Notes: generated from the sequence alone by a model not told the origin. 64,000 nt of DNA from Georgenia thermotolerans (GCF_009193185.1 NZ_VUKF01000005.1:62001-126000); one strand, 5' to 3'; shown: positions 49,572-59,497, counted from the first letter of the stretch. Translations and numbers: made by a program.

Positions 49572-50957
49572 ATGACCACCACCGACACCGCACAGATCTC
49601 CCGTCAGCGCGTCGCCGAGCTCATCGCGCGCGAGGGCGAGCGTCTCGACGCGCGCACGCAGCGCTCGCGCGAGACGTACGCCCGCGCCAGCGCGCACCTC
49701 GCCGGCGGCGTGGCGTCGTCCTACCAGCTGCGCGACCCCTGGCCGATCTACCTCGAGGGCGGGCAGGGGCCGCGGGTCCGCGACGTCGACGGCAACGAGT
49801 ACTGGGACTTCCACAACGGCTTCGGCTCCATGGTCCAGGGCCACGCGCACCCTGCCATCGGCGAGGCGGTGGCCGGGCGCTACCCGCTGGGCACCCACTT
49901 CGCCGCCCCCACCGAGGACGCGATCGTCGTCGGCGACGAGCTCGCCCGCCGGTTCGGGCTGCCGAAGTGGCGCTACACGAACTCCGGGTCGGAGTCGACG
50001 ATGGACGCCATCCGGATCGCCCGCGCCTACACCGGCCGGGACACCGTGATGAAGATCTTCGGCTCCTACCACGGCCACCACGACACGGTGATGGTCTCCA
50101 TCGGTGTGGAGTACGACAAGATCGGCGACCCGGACAACCTCGCCTCGCTCCCCTACGGCGCCGGCATCCCCCAGGCGGTCGTGGACATGACGGTGGCGGT
50201 GCCGTTCAACGACGCCGGCGCGATGGAGCGGCGCATGCAGCGCCTCGAGCAGGAGGGCCGCCTGCCCGCCTGCGTCATCATGGAGGCCGCCATGATGAAC
50301 CTGGGCGTGGTCCTGCCCGAGCCGGGCTATCTCGAGGCGGTCCGCGAGATCACCTCCCGCTACGGCGTCGTCCTCATCTTCGACGAGGTCAAGACGGGCC
50401 TGTGCATCGCGCCGGGCGGGGCGACGGAGAAGTTCGGCGTCACGCCCGACATGGTCACCCTCGCCAAGGCGCTCGGCGGCGGCCTGCCCGCCGGGGCCAT
50501 CGGCGGGTCCGCGGAGGTGATGGCGGTCGTCGAGGACGGCTCGGTGTACCAGGTGGGTACCTACAACGGGAACCCGCTGACCATGGCGGCCGCCCGGGCG
50601 AGCCTGCTCGATGTGCTCACCCCCGAGGCGTACGCGCACCTGGACCGCCTCAACGACCGGATCGTGTCCGGGTGCCAGGACATCGTGGACCGGTACGGCC
50701 TGCCCGGCTACGCCGTCGGCATCGGCTCGAAGGGCTGCGTGACGTTCTCGCCCCAGAAGGTCGTCGACTACGAGAGCTTCAAGGCCAACCAGGACGCCGA
50801 CCTGTCCGAGCTGGCGTGGCTGTTCAACATGAACCGCGGGATCTTCATGACCCCGGGGCGTGAGGAGGAGTGGACGCTGTCGGTGACGCACACCGACGAG
50901 GCGATCGACGCCTACCTCGCCTGCTTCGAGGAGCTGGCCCGGGACCTCACCGCCTGA
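49572..50957 (+). CDS. Class III PLP-dependent aminotransferase (GSA-aminotransferase-like)
   Basis: A 461-residue aminotransferase. Marks include YWDFHNGFGSMVQGHAHPAI, TNSGSESTMDAIRIARAYTG, GSYHGHHDTVMVS, LIFDEVKTGLCIAPGG (Asp binding PLP) and the lysine in VTLAKALGGGLPAG. The pattern resembles glutamate-1-semialdehyde aminomutases, but the second half diverges and no haem genes are nearby. Given the GABA island it may act on an omega-amino acid or amine; this is not proved. GGAGG precedes the ATG. A TetR gene is divergent, with an operator-like palindrome between. Confidence 0.87.
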   Translation: MTTTDTAQISRQRVAELIAREGERLDARTQRSRETYARASAHLAGGVASSYQLRDPWPIYLEGGQGPRVRDVDGNEYWDFHNGFGSMVQGHAHPAIGEAVAGRYPLGTHFAAPTEDAIVVGDELARRFGLPKWRYTNSGSESTMDAIRIARAYTGRDTVMKIFGSYHGHHDTVMVSIGVEYDKIGDPDNLASLPYGAGIPQAVVDMTVAVPFNDAGAMERRMQRLEQEGRLPACVIMEAAMMNLGVVLPEPGYLEAVREITSRYGVVLIFDEVKTGLCIAPGGATEKFGVTPDMVTLAKALGGGLPAGAIGGSAEVMAVVEDGSVYQVGTYNGNPLTMAAARASLLDVLTPEAYAHLDRLNDRIVSGCQDIVDRYGLPGYAVGIGSKGCVTFSPQKVVDYESFKANQDADLSELAWLFNMNRGIFMTPGREEEWTLSVTHTDEAIDAYLACFEELARDLTA

Positions 50958-51081
50958 GGCTCGTTGGTGCACCGACCGGCCGGGGCGGCCCCACGCCGCC
51001 CCGGCCGGTAGCGGGTGAGCGCGCAGAGGCGAGCCGGCAGAGCCCCGGCCGCGGAGGACCCGCCGGGCCCGCATGCCAAGC

Positions 51082-52866
51082 TCACACCCCGCCGCCCCAC
51101 CGCCTTCGCAGCAGGTGCGCGGCGGCCTTGGGCTCGCGGTCGCGGGTGAACGCCCCCTTCTTGTTCCCGCCCACCCGGCTCGGGCCGGCGACGGTGGCGA
51201 AGTCGGCGAAGTTCCACACGTGCTCGCCCACCACCGCCGCGACGCTGTCGAACACCCGGTGGTTCATCTCCAGGTACTCCACCTGGTACTCCTCCGACCA
51301 CGGCTGCGGCACGAGGTTGTGCAGCCCGGGGAAAGTGTCGGCGCCGTACTCGGTGATGATGATCGGCTTGCCCTCGCTCGCCCAGCCGGCCAGCTCCTCG
51401 CGCCAGGCCCGTTCGGCGCCGGGCAGGTCCCCGCTGTAGACGTACCAGCCGTAGTACCGGTTGAGCATGATGACGTCGGAGAACTGCGAGACCCGGCACT
51501 GCCCGTGCGGGGCGAGCATGACGTTGACGAACCCGACCGGGCGGGTGGGGTCGGCCTCGCGGGCGACGTCGAAGAGCGGCCGGAAGTACTCCTCGGCCGC
51601 CGGGGTCTGCGACTCGGGCTCGTTGGCGATGCTCCACAGCGCCACGCACGGGTGGTTCTTGTCCCGGGCCACGAGGTCGCGGATCACCTGGGCGTGCACG
51701 GCCTGGGTCCGCTCGTTGATCGTCTCCGGCGAGAAGGTCGTGTACCCCTGCGCGCCGAAGATCCCGCCGCCCAGCCCCATGTTCAGCCCCACCGCCGGCG
51801 TCTCGTCGATGACCACCAGCCCCTGCCGGTCGGCGTACTCCAGGACGTCCTCGGCGTAGGGGTAGTGCGAGGTGCGGAAGGAGTTCGCGCCGACCCACTC
51901 CAGCACCGCGACGTCGTGGACGAGGTGGGCGTCGCTGTGCCCCTTGCCCAGCACGGCGTGGTCCTCGTGCATGCCGAAGCCGCGGAGGTAGAACGGCTGG
52001 CCGTTGACGAGGAGATCCGTGCCGCGCACCTCCACGGTGCGCACGCCGACGGCGAGGGGGTAGCTGTCCGCCGTCGCCTCCCCGTCGAGGAGGCGGACCT
52101 CGAGGTCGTAGAGGTACCCGTCGCCCGGGGTCCAGCGGTGGACGTCCGGCACGGTCAGGGTGCCGGTCGCGCCGTCGCCCACCGCGGCCTCGTGGCCCTC
52201 CGCGTTGCGCAGGACGACGGCGAACCGGGCCTGGTCCGCCGCCTCGCCGCCCGCCTCCAGGGCGTAGCGCACGGTGCCGACGGCGCCGTCGAGCCCGGTG
52301 ACCACCGTGATGTCGGAGACGTACGTGCGCGGGGTGCTGTACAGCCAGACGGAGCGGTGCAGCCCGGCGTAGTTGAAGAAGTCGTGCCAGTAACGCAGCT
52401 TCTTGCCGGAGGGGGTCTCCTCCACGACCCCGGGCGGGATGGTCTGGAAGGTGAGCTCGTTGTTGACGACGGCGGTGATGCGCACCTCCTCGCCGGGCGT
52501 GACGAGGTCGGTCACCTCGGCCTCGAAGGGCAGGTAGCCGCCCTCGTGCGTCACGACCTCGGTGTCGTCCACCCACACCGTGGCCCTGTGGGTGGCGGAC
52601 TCGAAGTTGAGCACGATCCGCTGGCCGGCCCATCCGCGGGGGATGCGCACGGCGGTCTGGTACCAGACGTCGCCGACGTAGTCGCGGACCTCGGGGTCGG
52701 CGAACAGGTCGTTGAAGCTCGCCGGCACCGCGATCTCCCGGGCGCCGGGCAGCGGGCGGGACTGCCAGCCGGTGGTCCGGCCGAGGCCCTGAAGGTCGAG
52801 GGCGAAGGTCCACAGCCCGTCCAGCCGCTTGCGCTCGCGGGTGGGGGTGTCCCGGGGTCGGAGCAT
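51082..52866 (-). CDS. uidA: Beta-glucuronidase, glycoside hydrolase family 2
   Basis: A 594-residue GH2 enzyme, the size of E. coli UidA. The N-terminal sugar-binding domain (about 1-175) shows DLQGLGRTTGW and VPASFNDLFADPEVRDYVG, followed by an Ig-like domain and the TIM barrel. The acid/base Glu lies in WSIANEPES (near residue 410) and the nucleophile in IITEYGADTFPG (near 500); FADFATVAGPSRVGGNKKG is typical of glucuronidases. No signal peptide, so it acts on imported glucuronides, though no transporter is adjacent. GAGGAGG precedes the ATG at 52866. Confidence 0.92.
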   Translation of the reverse strand: MLRPRDTPTRERKRLDGLWTFALDLQGLGRTTGWQSRPLPGAREIAVPASFNDLFADPEVRDYVGDVWYQTAVRIPRGWAGQRIVLNFESATHRATVWVDDTEVVTHEGGYLPFEAEVTDLVTPGEEVRITAVVNNELTFQTIPPGVVEETPSGKKLRYWHDFFNYAGLHRSVWLYSTPRTYVSDITVVTGLDGAVGTVRYALEAGGEAADQARFAVVLRNAEGHEAAVGDGATGTLTVPDVHRWTPGDGYLYDLEVRLLDGEATADSYPLAVGVRTVEVRGTDLLVNGQPFYLRGFGMHEDHAVLGKGHSDAHLVHDVAVLEWVGANSFRTSHYPYAEDVLEYADRQGLVVIDETPAVGLNMGLGGGIFGAQGYTTFSPETINERTQAVHAQVIRDLVARDKNHPCVALWSIANEPESQTPAAEEYFRPLFDVAREADPTRPVGFVNVMLAPHGQCRVSQFSDVIMLNRYYGWYVYSGDLPGAERAWREELAGWASEGKPIIITEYGADTFPGLHNLVPQPWSEEYQVEYLEMNHRVFDSVAAVVGEHVWNFADFATVAGPSRVGGNKKGAFTRDREPKAAAHLLRRRWGGGV

Positions 52867-52977
52867 GAGGACCTCCTCGGCGCCGTCGCTGCGCCCATTC
52901 ACGCACACCCCACCGACACCGGCACGACGGCGGCCCACCGCTCCCCCGCCCTCGCCCTCGGCCGCTGACGGGGGGCG

Positions 52978-54141
52978 TCAGAGGGCGCGCGCGAGGCTGC
53001 GGCGCAGCAGCCAGGCCCCCAGGACCAGGAGCACCGCGGCCATGGCGGCCAGGACGCCGAGCTGGGGCAGGACGTCGACCAGCGTGCCCTCGTGCCGCTG
53101 GATCTGGGCGAAGGCCTCGTACGCCCACGCGTGCGGCGTGACGTTGGAGACCGCGCGCAGGGTGTCGGGGAAGACCTCCAGCGGCACCATGCACCCGCCG
53201 AGCGCGGCGAGGATCAGCCCGGCGCCCACCCCGATGCCCGACGCGGCGCCGTCGTTGTCCATCACCGAGCCGATGACCATCCCGGCGGCCGCGGAGACGA
53301 CGCTGAAGACGGCCAGGAGCAGCAGGGACAGGGGGATGCTCCCCCAGCTCACCGAGAACAGCAGCGAACTGCCGGCCATGACGTAGGCGCCCTGGAAGAA
53401 CGCGATGACCCACCGGCCCAGCGCCTGCCCGGCGATGAGCTGGCCGGTGGAGACCGGCCCGGACAGCACGCGGGAGACGACGCCGAAGCGGCGCGCCTGG
53501 ATGAGCGTGGCGGACCCGGTGAGCGAGGTGAGGAAGACGAACAGCAGCGTCATCGTCGCCGCCCCGAGGTCGAACTGGCCCAGGCCGGAGAACGCCTGCG
53601 CGACCTCGTCGACGTCGGTGACCCGCACCTCGGGCGCGTCGACGGCGGCCGCGGCGTCCGCCAGGGCAGCCCGGGCGTCGTCCGCGGCGATACCGGCGGC
53701 CACGAGGGCGCCCACCTGGGCCTGCTCGGTCGTGAGCGCCTGGACGGCGGTGCGCACCCGCTGGACCGTGGCCTGAGCGTCGGCCTGGCTGCCGCCGATG
53801 ACCTCGAGCTGGGCAGGCTCGCCGGCGTCGTAGGCCGCGGCGGCGGCGTCGGGCACGAGGATGCCGACGTCGGTGCGCCCGCGGGCGAGCTGCTCGCGCA
53901 CGTCGCCGGGCGCGGCGAGGGTGACCGCGACGTCGTCGTCCTCCAGCGCCGCCACCAGCGCCCCGCGCAACGGGGTGTCCGCCCCTGCGACGGCGGCGCG
54001 CCCCTGCATCGCCCCGGCGCCGAACTGCGAGCCGATGAGCACGACGAGCAGCAGCGGGAAGACGAAGGCGAAGAAGATGTTGGACCGGTCCCGCAGGAAG
54101 CGCCGCAGCTCGACGCCCGCGACCGTGACCGCCGCCCTCAT
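52978..54141 (-). CDS. ABC-2 type transporter permease (second)
   Basis: A 387-residue permease of the long ABC-2/YhgE-like type: one N-terminal helix (NIFFAFVFPLLLVVLIGS), a large extracytoplasmic domain of about 150 residues, then five helices. The segment FGVVSRVLSGPVSTGQLIAGQ is the ATPase-contact loop. It overlaps the first permease by ATGA and is the last of three genes (ATPase, permease, permease) forming a heterodimeric exporter. Substrate unknown. Confidence 0.9.
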   Translation of the reverse strand: MRAAVTVAGVELRRFLRDRSNIFFAFVFPLLLVVLIGSQFGAGAMQGRAAVAGADTPLRGALVAALEDDDVAVTLAAPGDVREQLARGRTDVGILVPDAAAAAYDAGEPAQLEVIGGSQADAQATVQRVRTAVQALTTEQAQVGALVAAGIAADDARAALADAAAAVDAPEVRVTDVDEVAQAFSGLGQFDLGAATMTLLFVFLTSLTGSATLIQARRFGVVSRVLSGPVSTGQLIAGQALGRWVIAFFQGAYVMAGSSLLFSVSWGSIPLSLLLLAVFSVVSAAAGMVIGSVMDNDGAASGIGVGAGLILAALGGCMVPLEVFPDTLRAVSNVTPHAWAYEAFAQIQRHEGTLVDVLPQLGVLAAMAAVLLVLGAWLLRRSLARAL

Positions 54142-55304
54142 GCCGCCGCCCCCCGGTTCGGCACGATGCGGGAGAGCGCCCAGCACACGACGGCGAAGCC
54201 GAGCATGATCGCCACCGGCACGCCGATCTCGGTGAGCCCGCCGCCGCCGGCGGTGATGCCCAGCCCGCGGATGAACGCCGCCACGGGGTTGAGGTCGAGC
54301 AGCTGCCCGGCCAGCCCGGTGGCCGCGATCGGGAAGAAGGCCCCGCCGGCCACGCCGAGGACCATGGCGAGGATTGACTGGAGGATGTTGGCCTGCTCGG
54401 CCGTGCGCGCCACCCGGGCGATGACAAACATCAGCGAAGTCGCGGCGGCGACGACGCACACGATGAGCACCGCGACCGCCGCCGGGGAGCCGAAGCCGAC
54501 GCCGAAGAAGACCGCGCCGGCGGCCAGCAGCACGGCGGTGGCGACCACGCCGAGCACGAAGCTCGTCAGGCCCTTGGCGGTGACGATGCTGCTGCGCCGC
54601 ACGGGCATCGACAGCAGCCGCGTCATGGTGCCCTGCTGGCGCTCGGCGACGAGCCCGAGCACGCCGAAGCCGACGGTGAAGAGGAGGAACAGCCCGGCCT
54701 GGCCGGCGACGAGCGCGGCCGAGGAGGTCAGCTGCTCGCTGGAGGCCTCGCCCTCGGTGAGCGTGGTCCCGCCGGTGTCGCCGGCCACGGCCTCGGCGAT
54801 CGCGCCGATCTGGGCGGGCGGCAGCCCGGCCGACCCGGCGGCGTGCGCGGCCACCGTGCCGGCGGTCAGCTGGTCGACCACGCCGTGGACGACGGCGATG
54901 AGCACGTCGGTCTCGAGGCCGGCGCCGTCGCCCTCGATGACCTCCACGGCGGTCGCCTCGCCGCGCTGGAGCGCCTGGCCGAACCCGGCCGGCACGACCA
55001 GGCCCAGGCCGGCCTCGCCGCTGCGGGTCAGCGCGCGGATCTGCTCGGGTTCGGCGCGTTCGACGGTGACGTCGAGGGCGTCGACCTGGGCGAGGGCGTC
55101 GACGAGGACGGCGGCGATGGGGTCGGCGTCGTCGGCGCTGGCGGCGACGGTCACCGGCTCGAGCTCGGGGTCCTGCGTGCCGCCGAAGGCGAGGTTGAAG
55201 ACGAACATCAGCCCCAGCGGCACGACGATCGCGAAGATCAGGACGGACTTGTCCCGGACCCGCTGGCGCAGGTCCGCGGCGGTCATGGTGAGGATGTCGC
55301 GCAT
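54138..55304 (-). CDS. ABC-2 type transporter permease (first)
   Basis: A 388-residue permease with the same layout as its downstream neighbour: helix 1 (SVLIFAIVVPLGLMFVFNLA), a large outer domain (about residues 45-205), and five C-terminal helices. The coupling loop is QQGTMTRLLSMPVRRSSIV. It overlaps the ATPase stop by one base and the second permease by four, so all three are co-translated. The outer domains resemble those of exporters for lipids, bacteriocins or drugs. Confidence 0.9.
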   Translation of the reverse strand: MRDILTMTAADLRQRVRDKSVLIFAIVVPLGLMFVFNLAFGGTQDPELEPVTVAASADDADPIAAVLVDALAQVDALDVTVERAEPEQIRALTRSGEAGLGLVVPAGFGQALQRGEATAVEVIEGDGAGLETDVLIAVVHGVVDQLTAGTVAAHAAGSAGLPPAQIGAIAEAVAGDTGGTTLTEGEASSEQLTSSAALVAGQAGLFLLFTVGFGVLGLVAERQQGTMTRLLSMPVRRSSIVTAKGLTSFVLGVVATAVLLAAGAVFFGVGFGSPAAVAVLIVCVVAAATSLMFVIARVARTAEQANILQSILAMVLGVAGGAFFPIAATGLAGQLLDLNPVAAFIRGLGITAGGGGLTEIGVPVAIMLGFAVVCWALSRIVPNRGAAA

Positions 55305-56296
55305 CAGTCCCGCAGCGCCTTCCCCGTCAGCTGGAGGAACACCGACTCCAGGTCCGGGCGGGTGATCTCGACGTCGCTCAGGGTCAGCCCGGCGTCGCTG
55401 GCGCCGGCGACGATGGCGGCGACGGCGGTGGGCGCGTCGTGCACGGTCAGGACCAGGGTGCGCCGGTCGGCGTCGACCCGGTCGACGGCGGGCAGGGCCC
55501 GCAGCGCCTCGGCCGCGGCGGCGGTGTCCCCGGTCCCGGTGAGCCGGATGTGGTCCAGGCCGCCGGTGAGGCGGATGAGGTCGTCGCGGGTGCCCTCGGC
55601 CTGGATGCGGCCGGAGTCGACGATGGCGATGCGGTCGCAGAGGCGCTCAGCCTCCTCCATGTAGTGCGTGGTGTACAGCACCGCCATGCCCTCGACGGAC
55701 AGCGCCTCGACGGACTCGAGGATCGCGTTGCGCGACTGGGGGTCCACCCCGACCGTGGGCTCGTCGAGGATGAGCAGCAGCGGCCGGTGCAGCAGGCCGA
55801 TGCCGATGTTCAGCCGGCGCTTCATGCCGCCGGAGTACTCCTTGGTGGCGTCCTTGGCCCGGTCGGCCAGGCCGACCAGCTCGAGCACCTCGTCCACCCG
55901 CGCCGCCAGCGCCCTGCCGCCCAGACCCTGCAGCCGGCCGAAGAAGTTCAGGTTCTCCCGGGCGGTGAGGTCGGGGTAGATGGCCAGGTCCTGCGGGACG
56001 AGCCCGATGTGCCGCTTGACGGCGATGGCGTCCGGGCCCATGGGCTGCCCGGCCACGGTGACGCCGCCGGCGTCCGGGGCGAGCAGGCCCGCGATCATGG
56101 AGATCGTCGTCGTCTTGCCGGCGCCGTTGGGACCGAGCAGGCCGTAGGTCTCCCCCGCGCCGATGCGGAAGGTCATGCCGTCGACGGCGGTGAAGTCGCC
56201 GAAGCGGCGCACCAGCCCGTCCACGACGAGCACGTCCCCTGGCGCGGTCCGCTCCTCCTGGGTCATCACGGCGCTCGGGCCGGCGTCGCTGCTCAC
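55304..56296 (-). CDS. ABC transporter ATP-binding protein
   Basis: A 330-residue ATPase. Walker A is GPNGAGKTTTISMI, the Q-loop LVPQDLAIYPDLTARENL, the signature YSGGMKRRLNIGIG and Walker B LLILDEPTVGVDP. A C-terminal accessory domain follows (about 235-330, ending RPDLESVFLQLTGKAL). GTG at 56296 has GGTGGAG upstream; an internal ATG at 56266 would also keep the domain. First gene of the three-gene exporter operon. Confidence 0.92.
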   Translation of the reverse strand: MSSDAGPSAVMTQEERTAPGDVLVVDGLVRRFGDFTAVDGMTFRIGAGETYGLLGPNGAGKTTTISMIAGLLAPDAGGVTVAGQPMGPDAIAVKRHIGLVPQDLAIYPDLTARENLNFFGRLQGLGGRALAARVDEVLELVGLADRAKDATKEYSGGMKRRLNIGIGLLHRPLLLILDEPTVGVDPQSRNAILESVEALSVEGMAVLYTTHYMEEAERLCDRIAIVDSGRIQAEGTRDDLIRLTGGLDHIRLTGTGDTAAAAEALRALPAVDRVDADRRTLVLTVHDAPTAVAAIVAGASDAGLTLSDVEITRPDLESVFLQLTGKALRD

Positions 56297-56466
56297 GTCT
56301 CCACCTCGTGGTCTGGTCCGGTCCCCACCTGCGGCGACATGCTCCCACGGCGCGGTAGGGGCGCTGGGCGACGCGCCCGGGGTTTACGGACCGTTCATCT
56401 CGCTTTGCCGGCGGCTGGGCGCGGCCGGTGCGTGGACGCCCCGGTGCGGCCGGCGGATGTGCCGTG

Positions 56467-57225
56467 TCAGACGGCCGTGTAGCCGCCGTCGACCAGGTGG
56501 TAGCTCCCGGTGATGAAGGAGGCCTCGTCGGAGAGCAGGAAGCACACGAGGTGGGAGACCTCCTCCGGACGGCCCAGGCGGCCGAGCGGGTGCCGGGTGC
56601 GCAGGACGCCGAGCACCTCAGGCGTGAGGTTGTTCTCCAGCAGCGGGGTCATGATGTAGCCCGGCCCGACGCAGTTGATGCGCAGCCCCTGCGGGCCGTA
56701 CTCCGCGGCGGCGTTCTTGGTGATGCCGACGACGCCGTGCTTGGCGGCCGTGTAGGCGCCGTTGCCGATCGCGGCGACGGTGCCGTGGATGGACGCCATG
56801 TTGACGATGGCGCAGCCCTCCGCGCCGGCCCGGAGCATCTCGGGGATCTGGTAGCGCATGCCGTACAGCACCCCGTTGAGGTTGATCCCGATGACCCGGT
56901 CCCAGTCGGCGATGTCGACCTCCCCCGCCGGGGCGTTCTTGCCGCCGATGCCGGCGTTGTTCACCGCCACGTGGAGGGCGCCGTAACGCTCCACCGCCTC
57001 GCGCACGACACGCTCACAGTCCTCCGGGCTGGCGGTGTCCTGCTGGACGGCGCTCGCCGTGCCGCCCGCGGCGCCAATCTCGCCGACCACCCGCTCGGCG
57101 CCCTGCAGGTTGATGTCGGTGACCACCACGCTGGCGCCCTTGGACGCCAGCTCCTTCGCGATCGCCTCGCCCAGCCCCGACCCGCCGCCGGTGACCAACG
57201 CGACCTTGCCCTCGAACGTCGCCAT
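56467..57225 (-). CDS. Short-chain dehydrogenase/reductase (SDR)
   Basis: A 252-residue classical SDR. The cofactor motif is TGGGSGLGEAIA (near residue 12), with VTDINLQGA following beta-2; the Asp favours NAD over NADP. The catalytic set is Asn (NNAGIGG), Ser (NMASIHG), and Tyr-Lys (YTAAKHG). It resembles 3-oxoacyl-reductase-like and glucose-dehydrogenase-like SDRs; the substrate is unknown. GGAGG precedes the ATG at 57225; the much longer open frame upstream is rejected. Confidence 0.88.
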   Translation of the reverse strand: MATFEGKVALVTGGGSGLGEAIAKELASKGASVVVTDINLQGAERVVGEIGAAGGTASAVQQDTASPEDCERVVREAVERYGALHVAVNNAGIGGKNAPAGEVDIADWDRVIGINLNGVLYGMRYQIPEMLRAGAEGCAIVNMASIHGTVAAIGNGAYTAAKHGVVGITKNAAAEYGPQGLRINCVGPGYIMTPLLENNLTPEVLGVLRTRHPLGRLGRPEEVSHLVCFLLSDEASFITGSYHLVDGGYTAV

Positions 57226-57496
57226 CGTCGTCCTCCACTCAGATCCGTGACGCCATCGTCCGTCAGATTCGTGCCCCATCGTTCCGGCGGATCCGCGCGG
57301 GCGCCAGGGACTTTGGGCGCTACGCCGCGCCAGGTCCCTGTCTCCCCGGCCCCCGTCTTCCCCGGCGCGATCGACGCTGTCGCCTCTCCGGTGCGCGCGC
57401 CGTTGCCGGCTCCCAGGTGGCCACGCCACCGCCATCCACAGGACCCGGGCGCGATGTCGGTGCCACACGGTTGGCTGCCGCCAAGGAGGCAATGCC

Positions 57497-58588
57497 ATGT
57501 CACTGGAGACCTTGCAGACCCTGAACACCCAGACCCTCATCGGCAACACCGCTCACCGCGGCACGGCCTGGCACTACCGGGCCGAGCTGCAGGGCGATGA
57601 GCCGAACCACTACCCCGGCCCCATCCCGGTGGAGGACGTCGCCCGCCGCCTGTTCGGCTGGCACGCCGAGTCCCGGGCCATCGCCGTCGAGCGCCCGGCC
57701 GACGCGCGCACGATGACGCACGAGAGCCCGAAGGGTGAACCGATGCGATGGATGGTCGTGCCCGGACGACAGGCGATCGTGCGGTCCGACCGCCGCGACG
57801 GGCACGTGCTGGGCGTCTTCACCGACGCCTACGTGCCCCATCCCTACACCGAGTACCTGCTCACCTCGCTCGCCAACATCGTCGATGACTCGCTGTCGGT
57901 CAGCTCCGCCGGGCTGCTCAAGGGCGGCGCGGTCGCCTGGGTGGAGGTCAGCGTGCCCGAGTCGATCACCACTCCGGAGGGGGTGGAGTTCCGGCCGAAC
58001 CTGCTCGCGACGACGACGCTGGACGGCTCCCTGGCCACCACCTACAAGCGCACCGTCACCGACGTCGTGTGCGACAACACCCGCAACGCGGCGCTGCGCG
58101 AGCGGGGTCAGGACCTCAAGATCCGCCACTCCCGCAGCTCGCACCTGAAGCTGGGCGCGGCCCGGGAGGCCCTCGCGCTGGTGCACACCACCGCCGACGC
58201 GTTCGCCGCCGAGGTGGCCCGGCTGTGCCAGATCGACGTCTCCCGGCACATGTGGGGCCGGTTCCTCGACGCCTGGGTCCCCACGACCGGCGCCCACGGG
58301 GAGAAGCTGCCGGCCAAGGCGTTGCGCCACGCCGAGAAGAAGCGGGAGTCCCTCGCCGGGCTGTACCGGCACGACCGCCGGGTGGAGCCGTGGGCGGGCA
58401 CCGCCCACGCCGTCCTCCAGGCCGTCAACACCTACGAGCACCACCACAGCCCCACCCGCGGGGAGACCTCTCGGGCGCAGCGCAACATGCTGCGCACGGT
58501 GACCGGCGCCTACGCCGCCTTGGACACCACGGCGTGGAAGACCCTCCAGCGGGTGCTCGCGGACGAGCGGGCGGTGGCGGCGGTGTGA
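57497..58588 (+). CDS. DUF932 (phage/plasmid-like) protein
   Basis: A 363-residue cytoplasmic protein with the DUF932 pattern: TAHRGTAWHYRAELQGDEPN near the start, RRDGHVLGVFTDAYVPHPYTEY, then VVCDNTRNAALRERGQDLKIRHS and TRGETSRAQRNMLRTVTGAY. DUF932 genes are usually found on phages, plasmids and integrative elements, where function is unknown. Here it stands alone with no integrase, repeat or phage gene within several kilobases. AAGGAGG precedes the ATG. Composition looks like the host's, so it may be an old relic or a domesticated gene. Confidence 0.85.
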   Translation: MSLETLQTLNTQTLIGNTAHRGTAWHYRAELQGDEPNHYPGPIPVEDVARRLFGWHAESRAIAVERPADARTMTHESPKGEPMRWMVVPGRQAIVRSDRRDGHVLGVFTDAYVPHPYTEYLLTSLANIVDDSLSVSSAGLLKGGAVAWVEVSVPESITTPEGVEFRPNLLATTTLDGSLATTYKRTVTDVVCDNTRNAALRERGQDLKIRHSRSSHLKLGAAREALALVHTTADAFAAEVARLCQIDVSRHMWGRFLDAWVPTTGAHGEKLPAKALRHAEKKRESLAGLYRHDRRVEPWAGTAHAVLQAVNTYEHHHSPTRGETSRAQRNMLRTVTGAYAALDTTAWKTLQRVLADERAVAAV

Positions 58589-58597
58589 GCGCGGTGG

Positions 58598-59497
58598 TCA
58601 CGCTCGTGGGGCGAGCGCCTCCAGCACCGCGTGCGCGCGGCGCATCGACGCCGCCGGGTCGGCGTCCGGGTTGCCCACGGTGGGGTCGAAGTTGAGGTCG
58701 ACGAAGACCTCGGTGACACCCTGGGCGGCCAGGGCCGGCAGGTCCGCGCGGACCTCTTCCAGGGACCCGGTCAGTGCGGCGGTGCGCGGGGCGTCGCGCA
58801 CGACGCCGCGGCAGACGAACCGCAGCCGGTCGGGTTCCCGGCCGGCGGCGCGCGCCCCGGCCCGGACCTGCTCGATGGACTCACCCAGTGCCGCGGGGTC
58901 GGCCCGGCTGCTGCTGATCCAGCCGTCGGCCAGGCGTCCGACGCGGGCGAGCGCGCGTGGGGCCGACGCCCCCAGGAGGAGCGGTGGCGTGGGGCGCTGC
59001 ACGGGCTTGGGCCGCACGTCCGAGCGCGGCACGCGGTAGAACTCGCCGTTGAACTCGACGGGGTCGGGCCCCCACAGGGCGCGCAGGCAGGCGAGGTACT
59101 CCTCGGCGCGGGCCCCGCGGCGTTCCATCGGCGTGCCGGCGGCCTCGAACTCCTCAGGCTCCCAGCCGAGCCCGAGGCCGACGTCCAGGCGGCCGCCGGA
59201 GAGCACGTCGAGCGTGGCCATCTGCTTGGCGAGAAGGACCGGCGCGACGAAGGGCATGTTGACGATGGCGGTGCCCAGGCGCACGCGTTCGGTGACGGCG
59301 GCGGCGAAGCCGAGGGCGACGACGGGGTCGAGGACGCTGGCGTACACCGGGGGCAGCCGGCGGCGCTCGGGGTCGAGCAGGCGCTGGAAGGTCCACAGCG
59401 AGGCATAGCCGAGTTCCTCGGCCCGCCGCGCCACGGTGGCGATGTTGTCCGGCGTGGCCCAGGCGCCGGAGACCGGCAGGGCGAACCCGATGTCCAT
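58598..59497 (-). CDS. LLM-class F420-type oxidoreductase
   Basis: A 299-residue luciferase-like TIM-barrel protein. The N-terminus IGFALPVSGAWATPDNIATV, then AEELGYASLWTFQRLL, LSGGRLDVGLGLGWEPEEF and the C-terminal DLNFDPTVGNPDADP match actinobacterial F420-dependent LLM enzymes (TIGR03619-like). F420 rather than FMN is probable but not certain by eye. It is convergent with the DUF932 gene, 9 bases apart. Confidence 0.86.
   Translation of the reverse strand: MDIGFALPVSGAWATPDNIATVARRAEELGYASLWTFQRLLDPERRRLPPVYASVLDPVVALGFAAAVTERVRLGTAIVNMPFVAPVLLAKQMATLDVLSGGRLDVGLGLGWEPEEFEAAGTPMERRGARAEEYLACLRALWGPDPVEFNGEFYRVPRSDVRPKPVQRPTPPLLLGASAPRALARVGRLADGWISSSRADPAALGESIEQVRAGARAAGREPDRLRFVCRGVVRDAPRTAALTGSLEEVRADLPALAAQGVTEVFVDLNFDPTVGNPDADPAASMRRAHAVLEALAPRA

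Noticed and set aside
50912-54427. 1171-codon minus-strand open frame across the aminotransferase tail, glucuronidase and permease
   Set aside because: It is another frame of the same strand; uidA and the permease are clearly coded in different frames with good ribosome sites.
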